From NCBI GenBank assembly GCA_036652055.1, contig JAVVWP010000001.1, positions 55,259 to 119,258 on the forward strand: DNA of 64,000 nt. Reading direction: 5' to 3'. Each line of letters begins with the position of its first letter. Position 1 is the first letter of the stretch. A program made the position numbers and the translations under genes. The stretch is from Fimenecus sp036652055. GTDB lineage: Bacteria; Bacillota; Clostridia; Oscillospirales; Acutalibacteraceae. This document shows, piece by piece, positions 17,795-26,658 of the stretch. The notes beneath the pieces are model-generated. The model had not been told where the DNA came from, did no database searches, and saw only the letters and a list, made by a program, of their open reading frames with translations.

Positions 17795-19033
17795 ATGTAT
17801 GTAGCCGTAATGGGGTACGGAACGGTTGGTTCCGGCGTTGTTGAAGTGCTTTCAAAAAATCGTGAAAGCATTGCAAAGCGTAGTGGTCAAAGTGACATAA
17901 GCGTTAAATATATTCTCGATTTGAGAGATTTCCCAGGTGACATCAATGAAGACAAATTTGTTAAAGATTTTAATACGATTTTAAATGACGATGAAGTTAA
18001 AATTGTTGTTGAAACAATGGGCGGGCTTAATCCTGCATTTCAATTTGTTTCCTCTTGCCTTAAAGCGGGGAAAAGCGTTGTTACTTCAAATAAAGAATTG
18101 GTTGCAGCTAAAGGCTATGACCTTTTAACAATTGCTGAAGAAAACAATGTGAATTTCTTGTTTGAAGCCTCTGTTGGCGGTGGTATTCCTATTATCAGAC
18201 CGATTTCTCAATGTCTTGCCGCAAATGAGATTGATGAAATTGCCGGAATTTTAAATGGAACTACAAACTTCATTCTCACAATGATGATAGATAAAGCTAT
18301 GAGTTTTGAAGATGCTCTCAAAATTGCACAAGATAATGGCTATGCAGAAAAAGACCCAACAGCCGATATTGAGGGTGCTGATGCTTGTAGAAAAATTTGT
18401 ATTTTAGCATCACTTTGTTTCGGAAAGCATGTTTATCCTGATGTTGTTTATACTGAAGGCATTACAAAAATAACTTTAGAAGATGTTTCATATATCGCAG
18501 ATTTTGGCGGAGTTATTAAACTTCTTGGCAGAGCTAAAAGGCAAGAAAATGGCAAAATCTCTGCAATGGTTACGCCTGCTATTGTCAAAAATGGCAGTCA
18601 ACTATCATCTGTAAGTGATGTTTTTAATGCTATCCTTGTTCGTGGCGATGCAATCGGAGATGTTGTTTTTTATGGCAAGGGAGCAGGAAAGCTTCCGACA
18701 GCCAGTGCAGTTGTTGCCGATGTTATTGACTGTGCAAAGCATACTGCTCGAAAAAAGATTTTTGGCTGGAATAAAAGCGAAGACGATTATGTTGTTGACT
18801 ATAAAACACTTACTACTTCTTTTTATGTCAGAGCAAATACTGCCGATGCTGACATTGCAAAAGACGCTCTTAAATCAACTTTTAAAGATGTGAAGTTTTT
18901 AAGCCGTGACGATGCTCCTAAAAATGAAATTGCATTTGTTACAGGCAAAGATGTTGAAAATGTTTTAGATGCTAAATTAAAATCGATTAGCAATATAAAT
19001 CCACTTTCAATTATCAGAATTACCGATTATTAA
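17795..19033 (+). CDS. hom: Homoserine dehydrogenase
   Basis: A 412-residue NAD(P)-dependent enzyme that reduces aspartate semialdehyde to homoserine for Met and Thr synthesis. Rossmann motif VMGYGTVGSGVVEVL, substrate region LFEASVGGGIPIIRP, GILNGTTNFILT, and catalytic KDPTADIEGADACRK. A C-terminal ACT domain (about 340-412) points to feedback control, probably by threonine. The ATG at 17795 follows TAGGTGA. lysC starts 16 bases downstream, so the pair forms one aspartate-family operon. No lysine riboswitch or leader peptide is visible in the roughly 170-base upstream gap. Confidence 0.97.
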   Translation: MYVAVMGYGTVGSGVVEVLSKNRESIAKRSGQSDISVKYILDLRDFPGDINEDKFVKDFNTILNDDEVKIVVETMGGLNPAFQFVSSCLKAGKSVVTSNKELVAAKGYDLLTIAEENNVNFLFEASVGGGIPIIRPISQCLAANEIDEIAGILNGTTNFILTMMIDKAMSFEDALKIAQDNGYAEKDPTADIEGADACRKICILASLCFGKHVYPDVVYTEGITKITLEDVSYIADFGGVIKLLGRAKRQENGKISAMVTPAIVKNGSQLSSVSDVFNAILVRGDAIGDVVFYGKGAGKLPTASAVVADVIDCAKHTARKKIFGWNKSEDDYVVDYKTLTTSFYVRANTADADIAKDALKSTFKDVKFLSRDDAPKNEIAFVTGKDVENVLDAKLKSISNINPLSIIRITDY

Positions 19034-19049
19034 TATACGGAGGAAAAAT

Positions 19050-20255
19050 ATGGGACTAATTGTTCAAAAATTCGGCGGAAGCTCTGTTGCTAACGCTGAA
19101 AGAGTAATGAATGTCGCAAGTATCATTACTGATACTTACCGAAATGGCAATGATGTTATTGTGGTAGTTTCAGCTCAAGGCGACACAACCGATGACCTAA
19201 TCGAAAAAGCTTATGAAATCAATCCTAAGCCATCAAAAAGAGAAATGGATATGCTTATGACCGCGGGCGAGCAAATTTCAATTTCAATCCTTGCAATGGC
19301 TATTGAAAAGCTTGGATTTCCTGTTGTTTCACTTCTTGGTTGGCAGGCTGGATTTAACACAAGTTCTGCTTATGGCAGTGCCAGAATAAAATCAATCAAA
19401 TCAGACAGGCTTCGTTCTGAGGTTGACAGGCATAATATCGTAATCGTAGCGGGATTTCAGGGGCTTAACAAATATGATGATGTTACAACTCTCGGCAGAG
19501 GTGGTTCTGATACAAGCGCTGTTGCAATCGCTGCTGCTATGCACGCTGACCGTTGCCAGATTTTCACAGATGTTGAGGGCGTATACACCGCTGATCCACG
19601 CAAGATTGAAAATGCAAAAAAACTCAACGAAATAACTTATGATGAAATGCTTGAACTCGCAACTCTTGGCGCACAGGTTCTTAATAATCGTTCGGTTGAA
19701 ATGGCTAAAAAATATAATGTAGAAATCGAAGTACTCTCAAGTCTTACAAGAGTTCCGGGTACTATCGTTAAGGAGGTTGCCAAAATGGAAAAAATGCTCA
19801 TTAGAGGTGTAACAAAGGATGCAGATGTTGCCCGCATTTCTGTTACAAACATTGCAAACACCCCAGGTATCGCTTTCAAAATGTTCGATAAATTAGCTCA
19901 AAAGAAGATTAATGTTGATATTATCCTTCAATCAGTTGGCAGAGATGGAACTAAAGATATTACCTTCACAGTTGCTAAGAACAATGCTGAAGAAGCAGTA
20001 GAAGCTATCATAAACACTTTTGATTTAGAACCTGCAAATGTTATATGTGATACTGATGTTGCAAAAATTTCAATCGTAGGTGCAGGAATGGAGTCACATC
20101 CTGGAACTGCATCAAAAATGTTCGAGGCTCTTTATGAGCATGACATCAATATTGAAATGATTTCAACAAGCGAAATTAAAATTTCTGTTCTTATTAATGC
20201 TGCCGATGCTGACAGAGCAGTTTCTGCTGTTCACAGAGCATTTTACCCAGCATAA
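19050..20255 (+). CDS. lysC: Aspartate kinase
   Basis: A 401-residue aspartokinase; first step of Lys/Met/Thr synthesis. N-terminal kinase motif IVQKFGGSSVAN, MTAGEQISISIL, and TLGRGGSDTSAVA. The C-terminal half carries two ACT domains (about 265-335 and 345-400; the second begins around KISIVGAGMESHPGTASKMF), indicating allosteric inhibition by end product. A ribosome site (ACGGAGGAA) is well placed. An intrinsic terminator follows at 20280, so the operon is only hom-lysC. Confidence 0.97.
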   Translation: MGLIVQKFGGSSVANAERVMNVASIITDTYRNGNDVIVVVSAQGDTTDDLIEKAYEINPKPSKREMDMLMTAGEQISISILAMAIEKLGFPVVSLLGWQAGFNTSSAYGSARIKSIKSDRLRSEVDRHNIVIVAGFQGLNKYDDVTTLGRGGSDTSAVAIAAAMHADRCQIFTDVEGVYTADPRKIENAKKLNEITYDEMLELATLGAQVLNNRSVEMAKKYNVEIEVLSSLTRVPGTIVKEVAKMEKMLIRGVTKDADVARISVTNIANTPGIAFKMFDKLAQKKINVDIILQSVGRDGTKDITFTVAKNNAEEAVEAIINTFDLEPANVICDTDVAKISIVGAGMESHPGTASKMFEALYEHDINIEMISTSEIKISVLINAADADRAVSAVHRAFYPA

Positions 20256-20279
20256 GCTTAAAACTAAATATAACAAATG

Positions 20280-20312
20280 TGAGGGTGGATTTTATATCTG
20301 CCCTTATTTTTT
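20280..20312 (+). terminator. Terminator of hom-lysC
   Basis: An 11-position stem rich in G-U pairs (TGAGGGTGGAT with ATCTGCCCTTA) around a TTTAT loop, followed by six T residues, 25 bases after the lysC stop. Confidence 0.75.
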
Positions 20313-20325
20313 CGGATAAAAGCAA

Positions 20326-20543
20326 GACATTCGCAAATGCCAGAGGGAGGGATATTTTCGCTTAGAATGAATTTTGTGCTAATGGTTTGTAGGGTTTGAT
20401 GCCCACATCAAACCGTTGAATTTCATCAAAACTTGCAAAGCGGTCAAGGGCTTTTCCCTACACTGAATTCGCTTATTTCTATTTTGCTCTCTCTAATTGG
20501 CTTGTTTCTATTTTGCTCCCTCCTTCAGGCATTTGCGAATGCC
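20326..20543. repeat. Inverted pair of the GGCATTTGCGAATGCC repeat
   Basis: The motif CCCTCCTTCAGGCATTTGCGAATGCC (20518-20543) appears as a near-perfect reverse complement at 20326-20351. Each unit has its own small palindrome (GGCATT...AATGCC). A third unit lies at 63925-63950. A dispersed non-coding repeat family; no transposase is near. Confidence 0.8.
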
Positions 20544-20684
20544 AGCTTCCTCCAGAGGAAGCGTTGAGGTTCTCAGAGGAAGCGTCGGAGGTTTTTCACT
20601 TAGAATGAATTTTGTGCTAATGGTTTGTAGGGTTTGATGCCCACATCAAACCGTTAAATTTCATTAAAACTTGCAAAGCGGTCA
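20361..20684. repeat. Two 86-bp direct repeats
   Basis: Positions 20361-20446 and 20599-20684 are the same 86-base sequence (starting CTTAGAATGAATTTTG and ending GCAAAGCGGTCA) with two differences. The intervening stretch holds the GGCATTTGCGAATGCC unit and a short AGAGGAAGCGT(T/C)G(A/G)GG doublet. No open frame of note is present. Confidence 0.9.
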
Positions 20685-20880
20685 TTCTGAGCTTGCGAAG
20701 AATCGCAGGTTGCAACAAAGGTTATTTAGTGGATGAGATCCTTCGCCATGCTCAGGATGACACCGTGGGGTTGAGATCCTTCGCCATGCTCAGGATGACA
20801 CGAATTGGATGAGATCCTTCGCCATACTCAGGATGACACGAATTGGATGAGATCCTTCGCCATGCTCAGGATGACGCAAG
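20681..20880. repeat. Four tandem 38-bp repeats plus one inverted unit
   Basis: Units GATGAGATCCTTCGCCATGC... start at 20732, 20770, 20808 and 20846, a strict 38-base period. The unit core ends CAGGATGACACGAATTG. An inverted, diverged copy (TCATTCTGAGCTTGCGAAGAATC) lies at 20683-20705. There are no unique spacers and no cas genes, so this is not a CRISPR array. Similar 'TCATCCTGAGC...GAAGGATC' elements are widespread intergenic repeats in bacteria. Confidence 0.9.
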
Positions 20881-20951
20881 CGTGAGAGCCTTTATTGCAT
20901 TTTTTGCGTTTCTGTCGGCTTTATCTGCCTTTTTTACAAATTTCTATTGAA

Positions 20952-20980
20952 TTTATCTTTAATGTTGATATACTTATAAT
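20952..20980 (+). promoter_or_regulatory. Candidate promoter for the fucosidase-mannosidase operon
   Basis: TTTATC (20952-20957), 17 bases, TATAAT (20975-20980), 30 bases before the GH95 start. The -10 box is perfect and the -35 box is weak, as expected for a promoter needing an activator. Confidence 0.5.
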
Positions 20981-21010
20981 TGTAAATTATTTTTAAGTAG
21001 CAAGGAGAAT

Positions 21011-23311
21011 ATGATGACAACTATCAAATACAAAGCCCCTGCTCAAAATTCTGCCCGTGGCTGGGAACGCCAATCTCTGCCTATTGGAAATGGGTATATG
21101 GGAATGTGCATATTTGGTCGATACGACACCGAGAGATTACAATTTAATGAAAAAACTCTTTGGTGCGGTGGCCCGTCAAAAAAACGCCCTGACTATTATG
21201 GCGGAAATTTAAAAGGCAAAGATAAATCACTTAAAAAGATGCAAGAAGCTTTGCTTGAGGGCGACAGTAGCCTTGCTGAAAGCCTCACATCTGAGCTTGT
21301 TGGAATTGAAGAAGGCTATGGTAATTATCTTAATTTTGGCGACATTTTATTAGAACTAAATCATACTAATGTCACTGATTATGAAAGAGGGCTTTCTATT
21401 TCTGACGCTGTTTCATATGTTAAATATAAATCTAACGGTGTTTGCTTTACTCGTGAGCATTTTGCATCTTTTCCAAGCAATGTTATTGCATCACGCCTAA
21501 CATCTGATAAAGATAAAGCCTTGTCTTTTAAAATGACTTTGAATGTTGACAGAGATGGCGGAGATTTTACTTTTGAAGAAAATGCAATTTCAGTAAAAGG
21601 CACTATTGAAGATAATGGGCTTTTATATTATGCAAAAGTAGCTATCAATACCGATGGTACGCTTTCTGCTGAAAATAATACCGTGCAGGTTGATAATGCA
21701 AGCTTTGCTGAAATTTTCCTTTCTGCTGGAACTGACTATAAAAACGAATATCCCTCTTATCGTGGTGACGCTCCTTATGAAAAGGTCGACAATAATATTT
21801 CTAATGCTGAAAAATTGGGATATGAAAAAATAAAATCAGAACATATAAAAGATTATCAAAGGCTGTTTAATCGTGTTAAATTAAAACTTTGTGAAAATGA
21901 AAGTGATGCGTATACTGATGATTTGCTTTCTAAATTCCGCAATAAAAGTGCCTCTGACACAGAAAAAAAGAGCCTTATAACAACACTTTTTGATTACGGT
22001 CGTTATCTTATTATCGGTTCATCTCGTGATGGCTCACTTCCTGCTAATTTACAGGGAGTTTGGAATAATAACAACTCGCCTGCTTGGGGCAGTGACTATC
22101 ATTTGAATGTTAATTTGCAAATGTGCTATTGGCATACATATGTTTCAAACCTTGCTGAATGTGCAGTTCCTATGCTTGATTATATGAATAGCCTTAGAGA
22201 GCCTGGAAGAATTACTGCAAAAGAATATCACGGAATTGTATCTGATAATGAAAATCCTGAAAATGGTTGGGTATGCCACACGCAAAACACGCCCTTTGGT
22301 TGGACTTGCCCTGGTTGGAGTTTTTATTGGGGTTGGTCGCCTGCCGCATCATCTTGGATGATGCAAAACTGCTTTGAATATTATTCTTATACTATGGATA
22401 AAGAAATGCTAAAGACAAAAATTTATCCAATGATGAAAGAAAACGCTCTTTTCTGGCTTTCTAATCTTGTTTACAATGAAAAGCAACAGAGATGGGTGTC
22501 ATCGCCATCATATTCGCCTGAGCATGGCCCTATAAGCATTGGCAACACCTATGAGCAAGAATTAGTTTGGCAATTATTTACTGATACAATAAAAGCTGGC
22601 GAAATCCTCGGTGATGACGAAAGCTTTATTAGCCGACTAAAAGATGTCAGAGAGAAATTAAACTCTGCCCATGTAGGAAAATGGGGGCAACTCAAAGAGT
22701 GGTATGAAGAAGATGATTGGTATAAACATACTTTCCTAAAATCATTTGCTTATAAAAAGCATGGTTGTCAAGCAAACCATCGTCACGCCTCTCATCTGCT
22801 TGGGCTTTTCCCAGGCGAGCATATAAACAGAGACACAAAAGAACTTTTTGACGCTGCTAAAGTTAGCCTTTTAAATAGAGGTGTTACGGGCGTTGGAATG
22901 AATATTTCAGGTTGGGGAAAAGCAAACAGAATGAATCTTTGGGCAAGGCTAAAAGATGGAAACAAAGCCTATCTTATGCTTGAAGCTTTGGTGAGCAAAA
23001 ACATTGCGACTAACCTTTGGGATTTGCACCCACCATATCAAATGGACGGTAACTGCGGTATGACAGCCGGAGTTTGTGAAATGCTTATTTACAGCGGTAA
23101 GGACTATATTGAGCTTCTTCCTGCACTGCCTGATAATTGGCAAAAAGGTGAGGTCAAAGGGCTTTGCGCAAAAGGCGGATATGTTATTGATTTATGCTGG
23201 AGTGATGGCAAGGTTCAAGACTTTACAGTGTATTCTGATATAAATGACACTGTAACAATATATTTAAATGGTGAAAAATCCACAGTAAGCTGTAAAAAAC
23301 TAACAATGTGA
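21011..23311 (+). CDS. GH95 alpha-L-fucosidase
   Basis: A 766-residue inverting glycosidase of family GH95, which releases alpha-1,2-linked fucose from host-type glycans. N-terminal beta domain (WERQSLPIGNGYMG, LQFNEKTLWCGGP), then an (alpha/alpha)6 barrel. Catalytic residues expected from the B. bifidum enzyme are visible: paired Asn in YHLNVNLQM (N366, N368), Glu in SPEHGP (E504) and Asp in QMDGNCGM (D679). Small departures are QMCYW for the usual QMNYW and DGNCG for DGNFG. No signal peptide, hence cytosolic. ATG at 21014 has better spacing to AAGGAG than 21011. The GH2 gene follows after 10 bases. Confidence 0.93.
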   Translation: MMTTIKYKAPAQNSARGWERQSLPIGNGYMGMCIFGRYDTERLQFNEKTLWCGGPSKKRPDYYGGNLKGKDKSLKKMQEALLEGDSSLAESLTSELVGIEEGYGNYLNFGDILLELNHTNVTDYERGLSISDAVSYVKYKSNGVCFTREHFASFPSNVIASRLTSDKDKALSFKMTLNVDRDGGDFTFEENAISVKGTIEDNGLLYYAKVAINTDGTLSAENNTVQVDNASFAEIFLSAGTDYKNEYPSYRGDAPYEKVDNNISNAEKLGYEKIKSEHIKDYQRLFNRVKLKLCENESDAYTDDLLSKFRNKSASDTEKKSLITTLFDYGRYLIIGSSRDGSLPANLQGVWNNNNSPAWGSDYHLNVNLQMCYWHTYVSNLAECAVPMLDYMNSLREPGRITAKEYHGIVSDNENPENGWVCHTQNTPFGWTCPGWSFYWGWSPAASSWMMQNCFEYYSYTMDKEMLKTKIYPMMKENALFWLSNLVYNEKQQRWVSSPSYSPEHGPISIGNTYEQELVWQLFTDTIKAGEILGDDESFISRLKDVREKLNSAHVGKWGQLKEWYEEDDWYKHTFLKSFAYKKHGCQANHRHASHLLGLFPGEHINRDTKELFDAAKVSLLNRGVTGVGMNISGWGKANRMNLWARLKDGNKAYLMLEALVSKNIATNLWDLHPPYQMDGNCGMTAGVCEMLIYSGKDYIELLPALPDNWQKGEVKGLCAKGGYVIDLCWSDGKVQDFTVYSDINDTVTIYLNGEKSTVSCKKLTM

Positions 23312-23321
23312 GGAAAAATAT

Positions 23322-25862
23322 ATGCAAAAATTGTTGAATGGTAAATGGCAGTTTAAAGATGTTAAAAGCAGCGAATGGCTCGTTGGTACTGTGCCTGGTT
23401 GTAATTATCTTGATTTGTTAAATCTTGATTTAATTAGCGATCCTTTTGACGGATTAAACGAAAAAGATGCTTATTGGGTAGCCAAAACAGATTGGGAATA
23501 TAAAAAGTCATTTAAAATATCAAAGCAAGATTTACAAAGCAATGAAATCCGTTTAACTGCTTTAATGCTTGATACTATTTGTGATGTTTTTATAAATGAA
23601 AAGCTTGTGGGATATGGTCAAAACTGCCATATTAAATATAGCTTTCCTATTAAAGACTTTTTGGTCGTTGGCGAAAACACCATTAGAATTTTATTCCATT
23701 CTCCTGTAAATTTTGTTGACAATCTTTATAAAAAAGAGAAAACTCCAAGAAATAACAATGGGCAAAACGGTATTGTTAATATCAGAAAACCTCAATGCCA
23801 TTTTGGTTGGGACTGGGGACCTGTTCTTCCACCAAGCGGAATTACAAAAGATATATATATAGAATTTTTAGATGTTGCACAAATTGATGATTTTAAAATT
23901 ACTCAAGAACATAAAGATGGCACGGTTTTAATAAATGTAAATGTAAAGCCAGAAATTTTTGACGCAAGCAACATTGAATGTGAAGTTTCTGTTGAAGCTC
24001 CAAATGGTAAAAAACTTACGCAAAAAGGATTTTCTTCTGAATTTCTAATTAAAAATCCTGAACTTTGGTGGACAAATGACCTTTCTGATAAAAAAGAACA
24101 GCCACTTTATAAAGTGACCGCAACTCTTTATAAAGATGGCAAAAAAGTAGATACCAATGAAAAGAAAATTGGTCTTAGAACCATTGTTCTTAATCGTGAC
24201 AACGATGTTTACGGCTCTAATTTTCAGTTCATTTTGAATGGCGTTCCACTATTTATTAAAGGTGCTAACTATATTCCTCCTGACAGCTTTATAACAAGAT
24301 TTGATGAAGAAAAGCTACAATATACCATTAATTCAGTGCTGTTTTCAAATATGAATATGCTTCGTATTTGGGGTGGCGGATATTATGAAAGTGATGAGCT
24401 TTATGATGCATGCGATAAATACGGTATTTTGTTGTGGCAAGATTTTTGCTTTGCCTGTCAAGCTTATCCATTCTTCAAAGAAGCGTTTTTGCAAAATGTT
24501 AAAGATGAAATTAAATATAATGTAACACGCCTTCGCCATCACGCCTCGCTCGCTATCTGGAGTGGAAACAACGAAATTGAGGCTATGAGCATTGGCTGGG
24601 CAACAATGACGCAATATATTGAATGGACAGAAAAGTTTTTCTACCAAATTTTAGAGCCAGAGGTTAGAAAGTGTGATAATACTACCGCATTTATTCCTGG
24701 TTCGCCTTGCGGAATTTCACATAACAATGGTCACGATAAGGATAATGTCGGCGATACTCACCTTTGGGCAGTATGGCACGGGCTTCAGCCTATGAATTAT
24801 TATCGAAAAAGAATGACTCGTTTTTGCAGTGAATTTGGATTTGAAAGCTTGCCTGACATCAAAACTATTCAAAAATTCGCAAAGCCATCTGATTATTCTC
24901 TTAAAAGTGAAGTGTTCACAGCTCACCAAAAATGCAACAGCGGAAATATGAAAATGGTTTATTATATCGCTTCACGCTTTAGACTACCTAAGCATTTTGA
25001 AGATTTCATTTATCTTTCTCAAGTCACTCAGCAGGAGTGTATAAGCGATGCAACTGAGCATTGGAGAAGAAACAAAGGCCGCTGCAACGGGGCTATGTAT
25101 TGGCAGCTTAATGACTGCTGGCCAGTATGCTCTTGGGCAGGTATGGATTATTATGGCAACTATAAAGCACTTCAATATACCGCCCGCCATTTTAATGCCC
25201 CTGTTTCTGTTTCAATTGAAAACACTGACAAAATAATTAGAATTGTCTGCATAAATGACCTAAACAAAGAATTAAAACTTACTGTTAGATATAGAATTTT
25301 TGATTTTATCACGGGTATTATCGCAGGCGATGAAATAGTGACAGATATTTTACCAATTGAAAACAAAGAAATATTCGTTTTTAATGTTGCAAAATTATCT
25401 CAAAAATTCGACCTTAGAAAAACAGGAATTATTGCAGAGCTTTTAGAAGATGATAATGTAATTTCTCGAAAGACTGTTCTTTTCGGTAACGAAAAAGATT
25501 TGTTCCTGCCAAAATCAGAGCTTTCAAAAGAAGTGAAAATCTGCAATGACCATCTTGAAATCTCGGTAAGCACCGACACTTTTGCAAGGCTTGTTAGAGT
25601 AGAGAGTAGCATTTCATCACTTCCATTTTCAGACAACTATTTTGATTTATTGCCAACTGAGATTAAAACAATAACTATGCCTCTTGACAAAAACTTCACC
25701 GCAAAAGAGCAAGCCGAAAGCTTATCACTTTTCTGCGTTAGTGATGTTGAGCCTGATGGCAATGAGCGTGACGATAAAATTAAAAAAGCTAAAATTTTAT
25801 TAGATCCTGTCAATTTAGGTAACTGGATTTATAACAGACAAATTCCAAAAGACGCTAAATAA
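23322..25862 (+). CDS. GH2 beta-mannosidase
   Basis: An 846-residue retaining glycosidase. The sugar-binding N-terminal domain has the beta-mannosidase marks VPGCNYLDLL and CHFGWDWGP. The barrel contains WSGNNE with the acid/base Glu (E418) and FCSEFGFESLP with the nucleophile (E504). LRIWGGGYYESDELYDACD and MYWQLNDCWPVCSWAGMDY are further GH2 mannosidase signatures. No signal peptide, so it acts on imported oligosaccharides, for example the Man-beta-1,4-GlcNAc core of N-glycans (inference). It shares an operon with GH95 and ends at a strong terminator. Confidence 0.94.
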   Translation: MQKLLNGKWQFKDVKSSEWLVGTVPGCNYLDLLNLDLISDPFDGLNEKDAYWVAKTDWEYKKSFKISKQDLQSNEIRLTALMLDTICDVFINEKLVGYGQNCHIKYSFPIKDFLVVGENTIRILFHSPVNFVDNLYKKEKTPRNNNGQNGIVNIRKPQCHFGWDWGPVLPPSGITKDIYIEFLDVAQIDDFKITQEHKDGTVLINVNVKPEIFDASNIECEVSVEAPNGKKLTQKGFSSEFLIKNPELWWTNDLSDKKEQPLYKVTATLYKDGKKVDTNEKKIGLRTIVLNRDNDVYGSNFQFILNGVPLFIKGANYIPPDSFITRFDEEKLQYTINSVLFSNMNMLRIWGGGYYESDELYDACDKYGILLWQDFCFACQAYPFFKEAFLQNVKDEIKYNVTRLRHHASLAIWSGNNEIEAMSIGWATMTQYIEWTEKFFYQILEPEVRKCDNTTAFIPGSPCGISHNNGHDKDNVGDTHLWAVWHGLQPMNYYRKRMTRFCSEFGFESLPDIKTIQKFAKPSDYSLKSEVFTAHQKCNSGNMKMVYYIASRFRLPKHFEDFIYLSQVTQQECISDATEHWRRNKGRCNGAMYWQLNDCWPVCSWAGMDYYGNYKALQYTARHFNAPVSVSIENTDKIIRIVCINDLNKELKLTVRYRIFDFITGIIAGDEIVTDILPIENKEIFVFNVAKLSQKFDLRKTGIIAELLEDDNVISRKTVLFGNEKDLFLPKSELSKEVKICNDHLEISVSTDTFARLVRVESSISSLPFSDNYFDLLPTEIKTITMPLDKNFTAKEQAESLSLFCVSDVEPDGNERDDKIKKAKILLDPVNLGNWIYNRQIPKDAK

Positions 25863-25895
25863 TATTAATAGCAAAATATTATATGCCTTAAAACC

Positions 25896-25936
25896 AAAAC
25901 CACCATCGCTGAAATTCATCAGTGATGGTGGTTTTT
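25896..25936 (+). terminator. Terminator of the GH95-GH2 operon
   Basis: AAAACCACCATCGCTGA pairs with TCAGTGATGGTGGTTTT, a long near-perfect stem, followed by T residues. Confidence 0.9.
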
Positions 25937-26019
25937 AAGATAATGCAAGGAACAAACCAACAAATTTGCGTAAAAAAATTCCAAACGAATTGTTAGCGAA
26001 AAGTTAATAGTTAAAAAGT

Positions 26020-26052
26020 AAAATCCCGAACGCTTACGCATTCGGGATTTTT
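26020..26052 (-). terminator. Terminator behind the tRNA cluster
   Basis: On the minus strand it has the same palindrome as the polC terminator (ATCCCGAATGC...GCGTTCGGGAT), beginning directly after the tRNA-Cys CCA end. A T-rich tract follows. Confidence 0.85.
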
Positions 26053-26126
26053 GGAGGCGACACCCGGATTTGAACCGGGGAATCAGGGTTTTGCAGACCC
26101 ATGCCTTACCGCTTGGCTATGTCGCC
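26052..26126 (-). tRNA. tRNA-Cys (GCA)
   Basis: A complete cloverleaf: acceptor GGCGACA/TGTCGCC, anticodon loop CTGCAAA giving GCA, T-loop GGTTCAAATCC, U discriminator, and a genomically encoded CCA (26052-26054). Last in the cluster, separated from tRNA-Gly by a terminator-like hairpin. Confidence 0.97.
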
Positions 26127-26171
26127 ATAAATTGTCATTCAAATGTAAATTTAGCTCTAAATTTAAAAGAA

Positions 26172-26203
26172 AAGACGCTTAAAAACCTTTTTTTAAGCGT
26201 CCT
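26172..26203 (-). terminator. Hairpin between tRNA-Gly and tRNA-Cys
   Basis: On the minus strand GGACGCTTAAAAA pairs with TTTTTAAGCGTC, followed by TTTTC. It looks like an intrinsic terminator inside the array; it could cap the Val-Asp-Phe-Gly transcript or permit partial read-through to tRNA-Cys. Confidence 0.7.
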
Positions 26204-26204
26204 T

Positions 26205-26280
26205 TGGAGCGGATGACGAGGCTCGAACTCGCTACCTCCACCTTGGCAAGGTGGCGCTCTACCAGATGAGCTACATCCGC
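26205..26280 (-). tRNA. tRNA-Gly (GCC)
   Basis: Acceptor GCGGATG, D-arm AGCTCATCTGGTAGAGC, anticodon loop TTGCCAA giving GCC, T-loop GAGTTCGAGCCTC, encoded CCA (26205-26207). 76 bases. Confidence 0.97.
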
Positions 26281-26285
26281 ATTTG

Positions 26286-26361
<76 letters not shown>

Positions 26362-26367
26362 AAAAGT

Positions 26368-26444
26368 TGGCGACCTGGAACGGGTTCGAACCGTCGACCT
26401 CTAGCGTGACAGGCTAGCGTTCTAACCAACTGAACTACCAGGCC
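26368..26444 (-). tRNA. tRNA-Asp (GTC)
   Basis: Acceptor GGCCTGG/CCAGGTC, anticodon loop CTGTCAC giving GTC, T-loop GGTTCGAACCC, G discriminator and encoded CCA (26368-26370). 77 bases. Confidence 0.97.
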
Positions 26445-26450
26445 AAAAAG

Positions 26451-26526
26451 TGGTGGGAACAACAGGGCTCGAACCTGTGACCCTCTGCTTGTAAGGCAGA
26501 TGCTCTCCCAGCTGAGCTATGCTCCC
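26451..26526 (-). tRNA. tRNA-Val (TAC)
   Basis: Acceptor GGGAGCA/TGTTCCC, anticodon loop CTTACAA giving TAC, T-loop GGTTCGAGCCC, encoded CCA (26451-26453). First gene of the cluster, about 35 bases behind the promoter's -10 box. Confidence 0.97.
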
Positions 26527-26560
26527 ACGACGAGCTGCAGTCATTTCTGACGGCTGAAAT

Positions 26561-26589
26561 AAGATACCATATTTTTAAGAATATGTCAA
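26561..26589 (-). promoter_or_regulatory. Promoter of the tRNA cluster
   Basis: On the minus strand TTGACA (26584-26589), exactly 17 bases, TATCTT (26561-26566). A perfect -35 box and near-consensus -10, as expected for stable-RNA genes. Confidence 0.85.
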
Positions 26590-26658
26590 CACTATTTGCG
26601 AAAAAACTTTTTAAAATTCAAAAATTTTACTTTGCGAAAAACAAATCTATTGCAAAAT

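Noticed and set aside
20732..20880. Four regular 38-bp repeats as a possible CRISPR array
   Set aside because: Units are head-to-tail without unique spacers, and no cas gene is present in the window.
20313..21010. Insertion sequence in the repeat island
   Set aside because: No transposase frame, no terminal inverted repeats enclosing a gene and no target-site duplication could be recognised.
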